Notes: a model not told the origin generated them from the letters alone. A stretch of DNA of 64,000 nucleotides from Buxus sempervirens (GCA_947561395.2 OX387184.1:37376766-37440765); one strand, 5' to 3'. Numbered from the stretch's first letter, positions 10,501-19,583 are shown. Made by a program: numbers and translations.

Positions 10501-11213
10501 TCCTCCAGAATTCGTGGCAGCCCCCTATTGCCCAAAGCTATGACCTCCTTGAAGCCTGGGACGACCTCCTTAATCTCCCAATCCCTGACCAAAGCAAGGA
10601 TGACAAGGTCGTTTGGCGACTGACTGCTTCAGGTATGTTCTCCATCAAGTCTGCTTACCATGCATTGAGAACAATAAATCCAAATGTACCATGGAGCAAC
10701 ATCGTGTGGTTTAAGGGGTGCATCCCAAGACATGCTTTTATCCTATGGTTAGCAATTCATCACCGTCTCCTGACTCAAGACAGACTCCTAAGAATGAATG
10801 TCATCAACACCTCGAGGTGTGTCCTTTGCCAAAAAAGCATTGAAGATTTGAACCATCTTTTCTTCCAGTGTGAGTATTCTGCAGCAGTATGGTCTGATAT
10901 TATGAAGAGAAATTGTGTTTCAGTCAAGCCAAACCAATGGCCACTAATCATCAGTTGGGCTTACTCCTACTGGAAGGGGAAAGAGCTCCAGCAAGCAGTT
11001 GGGAAATCTTCCTTAGCAGCGATGATATATCACCTATGGAGAGAAAGAAATGCAAGGCTCTTTCAAAACAAAGCCTCACCTCCTGATCTACTCCTCAAGG
11101 TGATCATTACAGACATCAAGATGAAGTTTGGCCTATCTACAGAAGCCGTGAAGGATAACAGGCGTAATAGAATGTTCTTTTCAAATTGGGAAATTACCCC
11201 AACATTTGTGTAA
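7572..11213 (+). CDS. P2 ORF2: endonuclease-reverse transcriptase, intact
   Basis: 1213 residues, no stop. N-terminal APE-like endonuclease: WNIRGLND (residues 6-13), VETKV, GDFNCVR (138 onward) and ISDHCPI (about 223-229), which nicks target DNA. RT domain: DKAPGPDGFT, DYRPIS, AFIPGR, ADIMKAFDSV, LRQGDPLSPYLF, and FADDL with the catalytic Asp pair at 692-693. After the thumb comes a zf-RVT type domain (CVLCQKSIEDLNHLFFQC, near 1083) and the WRERNARLF block. All key residues of the three domains are present. It copies the element RNA onto the nicked target (target-primed reverse transcription). Translation probably depends on ORF1, 8 nt upstream. Confidence 0.95.
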   Translation: MVNWATWNIRGLNDLAKQAEVKMLISKWKLSLICIVETKVREVNKAPIIASICPSWHSFDNYSSALKGRIWVCWDPLDLSLQPLLTTDQLIHCGVTILKTKDNFVASFIYGANDWNQRKALWHDLKSIIPGCPWVVVGDFNCVRNSEEKLGGKPINYKAAKDFNTFIDDCLLVQLKQKGLFHTWSNKSSGNNLITCKLDRALVNHEWMQAFPSSEADALAPGISDHCPILVSMAQEAYQGTKPFKFFNNWCTHADFLPLVEQAWSIHISGTPMFKLVKKLKNVKMKLKEWSRLKFHKLHDQINMVRTDLEACQRTLLSYQGDPTLAIEEKSLTAKLARLSADLESQTRQKSRVLWLKEGDSNTTFFHQSLTGRRANNRISSVYQNGTKLTNWEDIKNCFESYYHNLLGKQPDEWTGNGELIDACISTQISEAQSMEMEKEVTENEIRDTMFSMNEDKAPGPDGFTSKFFKNAWNIVGKDTVDAIKSFFSSKTMLQQINATLVTLIPKSGNPTVVGDYRPISCVNTVYKCISKIIANRLKACISDVVGPQQNAFIPGRLMSDNIMIVQELIHNYHQNRGRPKCILKADIMKAFDSVRWEIIPHILKSMHFPQKAIAWIMACITSTSFSLVMNGCCVGYFKGAKGLRQGDPLSPYLFVLVMEVFNGILNRRSSQGFIHHPKCRRINLKSMAFADDLMVFMNGDMDSINTVVKSLEEFGTLSGLYMNPAKSVMFTNAISQQVKDFVTCTLKVPIGGLPIRYLGLPIISTRLSLRDCEPIILKIQSKIQSWKARMLSFAGRALLIQTVLFSTLVNWLSVFILPKQVINEVEKLCRNFLWSVKEHQRKIVPVKWETVCSPKEEGGLGLTDIQKWNKAAMMKHVWRLFTSTSSIWVHWTKAYLLRGRSIWQLKPPTSATWVWNKILKCRDKAMDFIKHEIGNGLQTSLWWDNWHPKGMLLRVYGERMRYDAGLPLNAPVAAIILQNSWQPPIAQSYDLLEAWDDLLNLPIPDQSKDDKVVWRLTASGMFSIKSAYHALRTINPNVPWSNIVWFKGCIPRHAFILWLAIHHRLLTQDRLLRMNVINTSRCVLCQKSIEDLNHLFFQCEYSAAVWSDIMKRNCVSVKPNQWPLIISWAYSYWKGKELQQAVGKSSLAAMIYHLWRERNARLFQNKASPPDLLLKVIITDIKMKFGLSTEAVKDNRRNRMFFSNWEITPTFV

Positions 11214-11379
11214 TAGGCGTATGTCCCTTGTGTTTGGTTGGGTCTGCGTACCCCTTGTTCCTTGTTGCTTTCCTAGGCTTCTCATCTCGTAGGGTGCCTA
11301 CGTTTGTTTGGGCTTCATTGTAACTACCATTCTTTTAATATATTCTTGGACTCACTTTCCAAAAAAAAAAAAAAAAAAA
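11214..11379 (+). other. P2 3' UTR and poly-A tail
   Basis: About 147 bp ending TATATTCTTGGACTCACTTTCC at 11339-11360 and 19 A's. The last 13 bp before the tail match the ends of nearly all other LINEs here (consensus GGACTTACYTTCC), a likely RT recognition end. Confidence 0.88.
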
Positions 11380-11392
11380 GCTTGCATGAGAT

Positions 11393-11971
11393 ATTTCTAT
11401 CACCTTCACTACGGTTGGACCATGAGAGAGTAAGCCCTTTGAACTTCAAGTCAACACATCCACAGTCATCAACAAAGCTATTGAAATCATGAGTTGCCTG
11501 TAGGTTTATATGCTTACCTCCTTGCTTTTCTGAACTGCTCCTAACACAATTAAAATCTCCCATCATCAGCCACGGAGCATTAGGTGAGAGTGCATACAGA
11601 TCTCGCCACATGTGGCGTCTTTCCTTGAAGTCATTTTGGCCATAAATAAAGGAAACAGAACAAGCCTTTTGCAAGTGAATGATCTCCAACCAGCAATGAA
11701 TGTATTGATTTGAAATGGAAATAGTGGTTAGTTTAACCTCCTTATGATTGAAAAGGACCCATATACGCCCCTTCAAAGCACTAGAGTAGTTTGCAAACAT
11801 CTCCCATTGGGGGCAAATCAGATTCTTGACAACAGTAGCATTAACCGCTCTTACTTTTGTTTCGACAAGGCACAAAACCTGAAGCTGCTGTGATGCAATG
11901 AAGTTTCTAACTTCAAACTGTTTGGCAGGGTCATTAAGACCCCGTATGTTCCACGAGGCTAGCTTAATCAT
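11393..11971 (-). pseudogene. M1 ORF2, N-terminal part (endonuclease)
   Basis: Starts at ATG 11971 with MIKLASWNIRGLNDPAKQ and runs through VETKVRAVN, SFIYGQND and GDFNCVRSS to SNRSEGDRNISCKL, where P2 interrupts it. The rest of the protein lies at 4395-1327. The ORF2 ATG overlaps the ORF1 stop as ATGA (11968-11971), the start/stop coupling seen in several copies here. Endonuclease residues visible in this part are intact. Confidence 0.92.
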
Positions 11972-13429
11972 GGAGAGAGCTTGGGCACCATATCCCCCTG
12001 GGAAGGACCCAACTTTAGCACCTTCCCAGACGTTCTTGCATGTCTCATGGCAAATTCATCAACTAGCAATTTCTTTTTCCCTTTTTTCCTTTGTTTCTTT
12101 CGGGAAGAACTCCCATCATCAACATTTTGAGGCGTGTCAGCAAGGATGTCAAACCTATTTGGGGAGTCCAATGTAAGGGCTGGGAGGGCCATCCCAAGCT
12201 TACTTGCGGCTGCATCATGCACCAAGTCCTCATGAGCTGCTTCCTGGATCTCATGAGCTGCTTCATGTACCAATTCGTCGTGATCTGGAACTTCAACTGG
12301 GCTAGGGGGCATGTCAATGGGGGCCCTTTCCTTCCTTCTGTGAATTATAGATGTCCAACCATTCGAACCAATCTGATCCTTGGTACCAGAGGTAACCATG
12401 GAACCAATCGAGTGCTGAGTGCTATCATGAGGACTACTAGTATCCACAACAGCAACATTTGCAATTCTACTTCCACTCAAAGCATGAGCATCCGGGGTAG
12501 TTGATATTCCTTGCAAAGCATTTGCACATGGTGTGTTGGTCACATGCCGTGGGCACATGGCTCGGGTCCAAAGTATCCTCTGAAGGTATTGACTAACCCG
12601 ATGGTTGCCACACTTGGGAGGTGACTTTCCGGGGGCACTTGGTAGAAGAGTGACCAAATACAGCACATGATGAGCAAGCTAGCGGCTTCCACATGTACTC
12701 AACTCGTATTTCAGTGAGCACGTTATCTCCCATTTGCAGCTTGAGTTTCTCAGGGAAATTACATTTGTGGTCAATTTCAACACAAACTTTGGCAAAGCTC
12801 AACCGTGATCGAGACTCAGTGGCTTCATCCATGAACAATGGGCGCCCAATACCACTTGCTACGTAGCTCATTCCTCTAGGAGTCCAGTACTCCAGTGGGA
12901 GATTGAATAGTTTGATCCAAACTGGGAGTTTACCAAGCTCAGCTTTGGCAAATGTCATTCGGGGTTGCCATTCTCTCAGAACAAATAGGCGACCAGCAAG
13001 GTGCCATGGTCCAGCTTCAAGTACTCTGTTTCTCATCTGTGGGTTACTAAACCGAAATAAGAAGAAGCCGTCTTCGTTAATGGAGGTTTCCACCGTGCCT
13101 CCTTTGCCCCATAGCTTGGAGACAATGCCTTTGACTGCTGCAAATGGGAGTTTCTTGTCGATGAAATAGCCAACAAGGCAGCCTTCCCAAAATTTCAGAC
13201 CTTCTTCAGCAACCTCAGGAGGAGGTTGGATGATGAGCTGCCCATCAGAGGAAGAAGAGGGCTGGATATAGTCAAGTTTTGCCTTACTGTTCATGGACGA
13301 AGAGAAGAGATCAGACCAGGCCAAAGCAGGTTTGGTGGGGCCAGGAGGAGCAGTTGCAATGGACTGGCCAGGTGGAACAACTGGGTGCATGTCCAAGCTA
13401 GCAGGCCGGGTCAAAGCAGGTGGTCCAGA
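11968..13429 (-). pseudogene. M1 ORF1, 5'-truncated and frameshifted
   Basis: Coding from 13429 (no native start; the element is truncated) to the TGA at 11968. First segment to about 12598: WSDLF motif, DUF4283-like region (VAEEGLKFWEGCLVGYF, KLWGKGG, FLFRFSNPQ, WHLAGRLFVL, WIKLFNLPLEYWT), then the zinc knuckle CSSCAVFGHSSTKC. A single frameshift after VWQPSG at about 12598 moves the C-terminal half into another frame. That half carries the NGWTSI block and ends with KKKLLVDEFAMRHAR. The FPPL N-terminal part is missing through truncation. Confidence 0.88.
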
Positions 13430-13444
13430 CGGTGCTTCTCTTGC
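13430..13444. repeat. 15-bp target-site duplication, right copy (M1)
   Basis: CGGTGCTTCTCTTGC, identical to 1157-1171. MULE sequence resumes after it. Confidence 0.93.
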
Positions 13445-14877
13445 TGTTTCCTTATTTCCCTGTTTCTAAATGAATCTTCGTTTCTATTTCCCTATTTCCC
13501 TGTTTCTGAAGTGTGAACACAGATTTTTAGGTGGATAGGCATTTCTGGTATGTTTGAGCTGATCATTTATAGAGATCAGTTTTCCACTCTTATTTCAATT
13601 TTTACTGATGTTAATGGTAGATTGCGATGTTAGCCTAAGTTCATGCCATATGATCCATTTAATCTATTTTTTTTGGTTTATTTCCATGTCAGTATTCTTA
13701 TTTAGACTTCATAGAAGTTCACACTATAATTCAATCATTTAAGCATAACTTATTTACATCTTCCCTGTGGAATATATAGTTATATTTGCCACATTTGCTT
13801 CTGGAAGTATATATGTATGCATTTTTTTTAAAATTATTTGCAGTCTTTCAAGTGAATTTGACTCTCACTTGAACCCCCAGGAAGTTCTAATTTAAAATTC
13901 TGATATTTCCCCTTCATTTCTACAATTTTCCCTTTTTGATGACATTTTATGTCATAATAGTGAACTTTTGTGGCATTATGCAAAATTCCCCAAATCCATA
14001 TTTCCCACCATATTTTATGCCACTAGAGAGGAAAAAAATGAAATTTCGGTAGCATGCCTTCAAAATTTAAAACATTGATTCAAATAAAACAATAATGTCA
14101 GTCCACAAGTTGGTAAGCTAATTTATTAGAGATTAAAGACCAGGAATTCGTGATCCACACAAATAGGGGAATCCAAGCCCCTAATATGGAAAACATTGAA
14201 ATGAGAAAGGTAAGAAATTGAAGTCAATCGTAGCTCCAACAATGAAACGTCATCCAACCAATATGGAGAAGAAGCAAAACAATTATCAAGGGGGAAGTGC
14301 TATTAGAAATGCAAAAATGCATTTTGTCACCAACAAAGGATGAAGGAGTATCTAGTAATCTGTGAAAGCCTATTGCTATCCAATCATCCTCCAAGCATAT
14401 GGTGTAACAAGCTGCCCCTGAATAAAGTAAACAAACTATTACTTTAGTCAACCGGAATTTATATAATTTTTACCTGTATCTTTTTGTTTACTTAAACAAG
14501 CAAATGGGGCTGTTGGCTAAATTCTATCAGCTGCCTATTCCATTCTATTTCTTCTTCTCTTCATTTTCTCCTCTTCTCTTATCTTTGCCATATATCTATT
14601 ACTAAATCCTAGTGTTATTCATTGAATTTGAAGCTCATGTCCAAGTGCTCCACAATAAAATCGAGTGACTGAATGAAAGAATCAGAACTTTGTATAGATT
14701 ACAAATGGACAACAATTCTCTATAACGCTCCAAACATATTGGGTCTAGTGTTGTATAGGAAGCATACATCAATCGCATACTTTGCAATTAAAATTCTCCA
14801 ATTCAACTACTATCTGTCAAGCAATCTTCTTTTCCAATTCCTCATCATACATCTCTCCTTTGTTAATATCTTCGATT

Positions 14878-14988
14878 CAAATCACATCAAACCTGACTCT
14901 GAAGCTATTAACCTGACTCAAAAGTTGTTCTGATCTTTTTTCCTATATTGGGTCCAAATCACACCAAACCTGACTCAGAAGCTGTTAA
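14878..14988 (+). repeat. Short direct duplication, period 77 bp
   Basis: Two copies of about 33 bp (CAAATCACATCAAACCTGACT at 14878 and CAAATCACACCAAACCTGACT at 14955, with matching GAAGCTRTTAA after each). Function unknown. Confidence 0.7.
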
Positions 14989-15099
14989 ATGTGTTTTCTA
15001 GGTTTATTTAGCACAGTGTATGGGGAACTCTAATTTTTTATTTACTCTCTCTAATTTAGTCCACAAAAACCAAATTATCCAAAAATATCATATACCAAG

Positions 15100-15440
15100 G
15101 AACCTCCTCTTAGATTAATCAAAACAAAATGGTAAGGATTCATAGCTGACTCTTAAAGTAATACTATCTTTACTGAGAACTCATTTTTCTTGCAATTTGT
15201 GCAACCCCAATTAACACTTCCTTATGCATCTTCGTTCAATATATCTTATTGGCAAACTTTTTTGTTTTTCAGCCCAAATCCACCAGATAAACTTTCTTAG
15301 AACTTCATCACATGCTTTCTCTAAATCAATAAAAATTATGTGAGAGATTCTGCTCGTCTCTCTAAACTTCTCCAATATTGTCTAAGCAAATAATAGTATC
15401 ATTTCTCTCATCTGTTTATCTGACAATTCATAAAACAAAA
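15100..15440 (-). pseudogene. Decayed reverse transcriptase remnant of a different LINE lineage
   Basis: On the minus strand the frame reads IIFIDLEKACDEVLRKF, then SLPIRYIERR, then pieces resembling GLHQ and SYESLPF. This resembles the FIDLEKAYD...SPYLF core of a plant RT family distinct from the DLRKAFD type that fills the rest of the window. It has many lesions and only short matching blocks, so it is an old fossil inside the MULE. The match is by eye. Confidence 0.5.
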
Positions 15441-15758
15441 GTCAAGTTGCAATGTTTCATATGGTATACAGAATGCATAAAACAAAAAGCTAGTTGCAAT
15501 ATTTTATATGGAATTACAGAATAAATATTTTTTAACAAGTTAGCCCTACATGCCATGTGTGATTCAAAAATACCAGTGAGGGAAATAATGAGGCTTATGC
15601 ATTATGCATTTAAGGTTTAGAAATCATTTTTTAACAACTTGGCCACAACTTCACCTTGTACTCTAGATAGATGAAGCAAAATCATTTTTTTTAAGTCTAT
15701 TGTTGATAATTATGTTTAGTCTAATTGGAATTGAGTTCTTCCATCTTTGATAGGAAGA

Positions 15759-16417
15759 ATGGCTACAATCCAATGCGCATGTGCACAAGGGAAATGCGTG
15801 ATAATAACATCACACACCCAAAAAAATCCCTGTAGAGAATTTTATCGATGCCCGGGATGGGTAAGTATCAACTTCTAAGGAATTCCAATTTATTAAGAAA
15901 ACAAAAGAAGTCTTTATAAATGTACTAAAAAACCTAATATTCTCTTCTTATTGATGTAGAAAGATAATGACTGTGGGTTCTTTTTGTGGGTTGATGAATG
16001 TAAAATATGCCCGTGCAATAGAGGTCCATGTAAAGTCTTCACCTCGAAGCAGCCGGGTTCAGCTGGACGATGGTTTTACGTGTGTCCTGCATCAAACGTA
16101 TGTCTTTATTACTTTTCTTGCTTTTAAGTAAGGATGTTTATATAAGAATTGTATAACATGCTAAACATTAACTCTCTAATTGATAGGTTGAAGACCGAGA
16201 AGATCGAGGTTGCGGCTATTTTGGCTGGGTTAATGAAAATGTTGGAGATGCTAACACTTCTTCCACCAATCCTTCTACTTCCACTGACCGTGTTGAATCA
16301 ATAAGAAGAATAATTGAAGTGGAGGTTGAAGCCTCGGAAAGAGTTGCAAACTTTGGTCGCCTTATGTTAGAAAAATTAGATAGACTATCATTAAATGGAA
16401 AAGGAAAAGAACGATGA
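15759..16417 (+). CDS. Two-GRF-zinc-finger protein gene, three exons, cargo of the MULE
   Basis: Exons 15759-15860, 15960-16097 and 16187-16417; both introns have GT...AG ends (GTAAGT and GTATGT donors; GTAG and ATAG acceptors) and lie in phase 0. The product is 156 residues. Finger 1: C6, C8, C13, C25-REFYRC31, then DCGFFLW (39 onward). Finger 2: CKICPC (48-53), C58, GRWFYVC (70-76), then RGCGYFGWVNE (87-97). The pattern G-R-x-F-Y-x-C followed by C-G-[FY]-F-x-W is the GRF zinc finger, a nucleic-acid-binding fold; here it is duplicated. The tail (about 100-150) is Ser/Thr-rich, then a helical stretch (VESIRRIIEVEVEASERV). No lesion is seen. It lies inside a MULE, so it may be captured host sequence. 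Further upstream exons cannot be excluded. Confidence 0.75.
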
Positions 16418-18802
16418 GTAACATATGTAATTTAAACACTTGTACACTTAATTTAGTTTGTTGATCGTCCCTATTTCAATTTAGAGTAATTTTGATGTTA
16501 ATATGTCTTGGATTTGGATTTTAATTAATATGGATGCTCTTTTGTGGTATTCCCTCTTTTGATCCTTCAATGTAATGTATGTGCAAAAGCCTATATGTAT
16601 TTGCTGTTTATTATTTTTAAACAGCCAGCTTCTTATATGAATCACAATGCCTTTATTTGATTTGTAATTTTTAGCATTAAACCTTTGTTTTATGCAGGGA
16701 CTACTCCTAGAGGTATTTTGTGCATCACTACTTTGCTAGTGAGATGGAAATTCTGTTCATGTGAGGATGCCTCCATAATTAGATATCAGTTGTTGATTTG
16801 AGTGTAAGACAAAAGGCCAAATTAGACTTTCACCAAGGATTCCTGAAAGTCTTACAAGCCAACTAGTTCCTTACATGTACATACAAACGTGTATGCCTTC
16901 TCTTTATTGTATACACTTATGTGCAAAATTGGTTTTTTTTTTTCAAATTATAATTTAATGCACAAGTAGAATAGGACCAGGCTAGTGAGCAAATTGCTTT
17001 TTCCATCCTATACGAGTAAATGATCCTATAAATCTTTAGAGAAAGTGTAAATGAGGCAATATTGAGAAGTTACACATATAATGGGGATTTTCACTGTTAA
17101 ATCCACCCATGGGGTGTGCCACAGTTTGGTACATCAAAGATGGTTTGTCAGAACATATACATTGAGGATAAGATGCTGGACAAAGTCAAAATTTTTACAT
17201 GGAAATATATGCATATGGCCATTCCTGCAGTTGTCCTTTCAGGGGACATAGTATCCTACTATTGGTGGGATACTATGTCCCCTATATTGGTGGGAAAATT
17301 ATAGATGTGATGTGGCTAATCTTGGGAGAAAGCAACGAAGTGATCTTTAAACAAAAGAGCGTAAAAAACGAACATGAAGGTTTTCATTCTACTGTTGAAT
17401 AACAGTATTATAGGAACCTATTGTTGAATAACAAAACCACAAAAATTGCAAATCATTCTTCTCCTGTTGTCGTACTTCAACTCTCTTCTTTTGCCAAAGA
17501 CGATCAATTGAACTGTAGCGTTGCCCTGCAAATAAAAAACAAACATTGACAACAAAGTCAGAAGGCCTCAAGGTTAGCTAAACGAGCGGTATCAATTGTC
17601 AGGATGAGTAAATAAAATGATCAAAAAATTAGAATTTACATCTGCTGCTATTGAAAGTTGAACTACATAAATAAAAAAAATGTAAAAATTTCCCATGGAA
17701 GGTTGGGGAGATTGGCATGAGCTACCAAAAAATGAAAAAAAAACTTATTTTGAGCATATTAAGTTTATTCATAAAGAGGTGCATCACATCAAAAAACCAC
17801 AATAAGCAGTACATGGAGACAGCAAACTAGCATCAAATAATTGGGGATCTTACTAAAGGTGAATCAAGCTTTACAGAATTCGACAGGTAGGTTTCTTAGC
17901 AAACAAAAAGTGTATGGTTTAACCAGATTTCAGAAATGGATGAAACTGTGATGTATGCCTGATCGATCTTTGAGTTGTATTTTTTTCATTTTAACAAATT
18001 CATAGCACAGACACACACACAGTCTCAAGTGTGATTTCTGAGAAGTCAAGTACCCATAATCTGAGAGGAATTTGAAAGAATGAAGCACTGTAACTATTGA
18101 AGTTTCTAATAACGACCTTTCCATCACAATATCATAATTTATAGTGACAGCATACTTTTTGATGACCTTGCATTTGCACAACTTGGAACAAACACAAACT
18201 TTGGATCCATGTTTAGTATAAGAAATTATAGTTTGTTATGGATTTGGTCAAATAACTCTGATGAGTAAATATGCATTGCTGAAAATTAATAAGGTACAAC
18301 GGTCACAGGACCTCTTCTAATACCTCAAGCATAAAATTTCATGATCAAAGATTTGTTCTACATAGGATCTGTACATCCGCAAGTCTTTTGAAGGCTGAAC
18401 TTATACACACAGCACTTCCACTAGCAAAGAGAAGAAAAAAATTGAGAGATGAATCTAAGGAAGCATCCTATGCCCTCACCACTAGGAGAGAAGGTAATCA
18501 TACCCTCAAAGCAAAATTTCTACAGCTGCAATCTTAGAGCTTCTTTTATTCTGAAAAGTATCCTATAACCCTCTATAAATATCCATGTTAAGGTTATTCT
18601 CTTCCTGCTGTGTCGTATAGCTATTGGCAAGATGAAAAGTCAATTTTTATGGGTTCCATGAAATCTCTCCGGAAGCAGACCCGAAGAAGTAAAGAAGAAA
18701 AATCTGAGGATTCATTACAGCACTGCCACCACTCATAATGTTTGAATTCCAAATATTCCAAATATACCAAATACAGGGAACAATGCAATTTTGCAGAACT
18801 TA
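16418..18802. other. MULE interior, 3' side, no gene recognised
   Basis: A/T-rich. Short frames at 17116-17304 and 17930-18181 show no secure similarity. A perfect hairpin lies at 17242-17282. The last part may be intron or flank captured with the NPH3 exon. Confidence 0.5.
17242..17282. repeat. Perfect 15-bp inverted repeat (hairpin)
   Basis: Arms GGGGACATAGTATCC (17242-17256) and GGATACTATGTCCCC (17268-17282) with an 11-base loop. No adjacent gene explains it. Confidence 0.8.
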
Positions 18803-19130
18803 ATAGATGAATTCTGTTATGGCGTGAAGTTTGAACTCACCTCCTTCAACGTCGCTCCGCTACTTTGCGTCGGTGAGTTTCTCGAGATGACAGAGGAATA
18901 CTCAGAGGGCAACCCAGAACCGAGAGATTTCTCATTCATCGGGTCCTCATACACGTCAAGGAGGCGATAAAAACCCTAAAATCCTGTGACGCACTCATGC
19001 CTCTAGTCGAAACTTTGGGCATTCCGCAGAAATGCATCGATTCGATTGCGACGAGCGCCTCCTCAACTGATGCATCCCTGTTTGGGTGGCCTGTGAATGA
19101 CGTAACAAGCGATGCAGTAGGCTGCTTCTG
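18803..19130 (+). pseudogene. Captured exon fragment of an NPH3/BTB-family gene
   Basis: Frame 1 (18803-18932) reads FCYGVKFELTSFNVAPLLC then EFLEMTEEYSEGN, the end of the BTB part and start of the NPH3 part of plant NPH3-family proteins (CUL3 adaptors, phototropin signalling). After a small deletion and frameshift at about 18932, the frame resumes with ERFL, then KEAIKTLKSCDALMPLVE, GIPQKCIDSIATSAS and DASLFGWPVND, again NPH3-like. The fragment then runs into non-homologous sequence. It is non-functional, has no start or stop of its own, and lies 370 bp inside the right TIR. This is the clearest sign that the MULE captured host gene sequence. The family call is from motif memory only. Confidence 0.72.
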
Positions 19131-19190
19131 GTATGTTCGACTTCCTCAAGTAGAGAGAGAGAGTGGCTGGAGACGTCCTTGCGGTAAATA

Positions 19191-19392
19191 GAGAGTGGCT
19201 GTGGGAAGCTCCAAGAAAATCAATGGTGATTGTGGGTAGAGAGAGAAGGCAATAGGGAGAGAGAATGGGCGAGTGTTCGATTTGGTGGTAGAGAGAGTGG
19301 CTGTGGGAAGCTCCAAGAAAATCAATGGTGGCTGTGGGTAGAGAAAGAAGGCAATAGGGAGAGAATGGGCGAGTGTTCGATTTGGGGGTCGA
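19191..19392 (+). repeat. Tandem duplication, 102-bp unit, two copies
   Basis: Units 19191-19292 and 19293-19392 start GAGAGTGGCTGTGGGAAGCTCC and differ at a few bases and small indels. Subterminal, between the NPH3 fragment and the right TIR. Subterminal repeats are common in MULEs. Confidence 0.88.
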
Positions 19393-19502
19393 GGGAAGGA
19401 TGGAGGGAAAGACCAATTTTTATTTCCCTCCAAATTTTTCATTGAAGGCGAGCACCGTTAACGCTAACGACGCTCGCGTTAACAGGGTTTGGTTTGAAGA
19501 GA

Positions 19503-19583
19503 CAAAAGTTATAGTCCACGTGGCAGAATCCTGGCCGTCCTGCACAAAAACCTGTAGATTGGGGCTGTATAGTCCACAATCCG
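19503..19583 (-). repeat. MULE terminal inverted repeat, right
   Basis: Reverse complement of 670-750 with two mismatches; ends ...AGTCCACAATCCG at 19583, followed by the TSD CTATTTGTT. Confidence 0.93.

Larger units (their letters stand above)
4396..11377 (+). mobile_element. P2: full-length, apparently intact L1-type LINE
   Basis: About 7.0 kb: 5' leader (4396-5900), ORF1, 8-bp spacer, ORF2, 3' UTR, poly-A of 19 bases ending at 11379, and a 13-15 bp TSD. It is the only copy in the window where every part is present and both frames are open. The leader is built of 374-bp tandem monomers followed by degenerate TTCGTGGAGGTTCTG repeats. It is the innermost element of the nest (P2 in M1 in MULE in P1), so it is the youngest of that series. 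Whether it still moves cannot be judged from sequence alone. Confidence 0.93.
1172..13429 (-). mobile_element. M1: L1-type LINE, 5'-truncated in ORF1, split by P2
   Basis: Minus-strand LINE whose poly-A tail reads as T's at 1172-1182, preceded (on its own strand) by CTTACTTACTTTCC. It is flanked by a 15-bp TSD. Its own sequence is about 5.3 kb once P2 (4396-11377) is removed. It holds most of ORF1 (13429 to 11968) and all of ORF2 (11971 to 1327, split). The 5' end is cut inside ORF1, just upstream of the W-S-D-L-F motif, so there is no leader or promoter. ORF2 carries one nonsense codon and ORF1 one frameshift. The 3' untranslated region closely resembles that of P3 (35223-35370), including TGCCCACCTTGGTCTTGTA, so these two share a subfamily. 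Confidence 0.92.
13445..15758. other. MULE interior, mostly non-coding
   Basis: A/T-rich sequence without a convincing gene. It contains a 77-bp-period direct duplication (CAAATCACAYCAAACCTGACTC at 14878 and 14955) and a decayed RT remnant at 15100-15440 (listed separately). The first bases were contiguous with 751-1171 before M1 inserted. The end may be leader or intron of the GRF gene: TTTTGATAG at 15745-15753 resembles a 3' splice site six bases before the ATG. Confidence 0.5.
670..19583. mobile_element. Mutator-like DNA transposon (Pack-MULE type), 18.9 kb including nested LINEs
   Basis: Bounded by 81-bp terminal inverted repeats (670-750 and 19503-19583; I count two mismatches) and by a 9-bp target duplication. 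These are hallmarks of the Mutator superfamily. Without the nested LINE M1 (and P2 inside it) the element is about 6.6 kb. I see no MURA-type transposase or SWIM zinc finger in what remains, so it looks non-autonomous. It carries an intact-looking two-GRF-finger gene (15759-16417) and a broken exon of an NPH3-family gene (18803-19130), which fits a Pack-MULE, a MULE that has captured host gene pieces. The long A/T-rich rest is non-coding. The superfamily call rests on TIR length and TSD length, not on a transposase. Confidence 0.85.

Noticed and set aside
17116-17304. Short frame with DKVKIFTWKYMHMAIPA, reminiscent of the zf-RVT lead-in
   Set aside because: Only a few residues resemble it, there are no Cys/His positions, and the frame then enters the hairpin.
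13800-19000. Possible MURA transposase inside the MULE
   Set aside because: No DDE-like or SWIM-type (CxCxnCxH) block could be read in any frame; the element is treated as non-autonomous.
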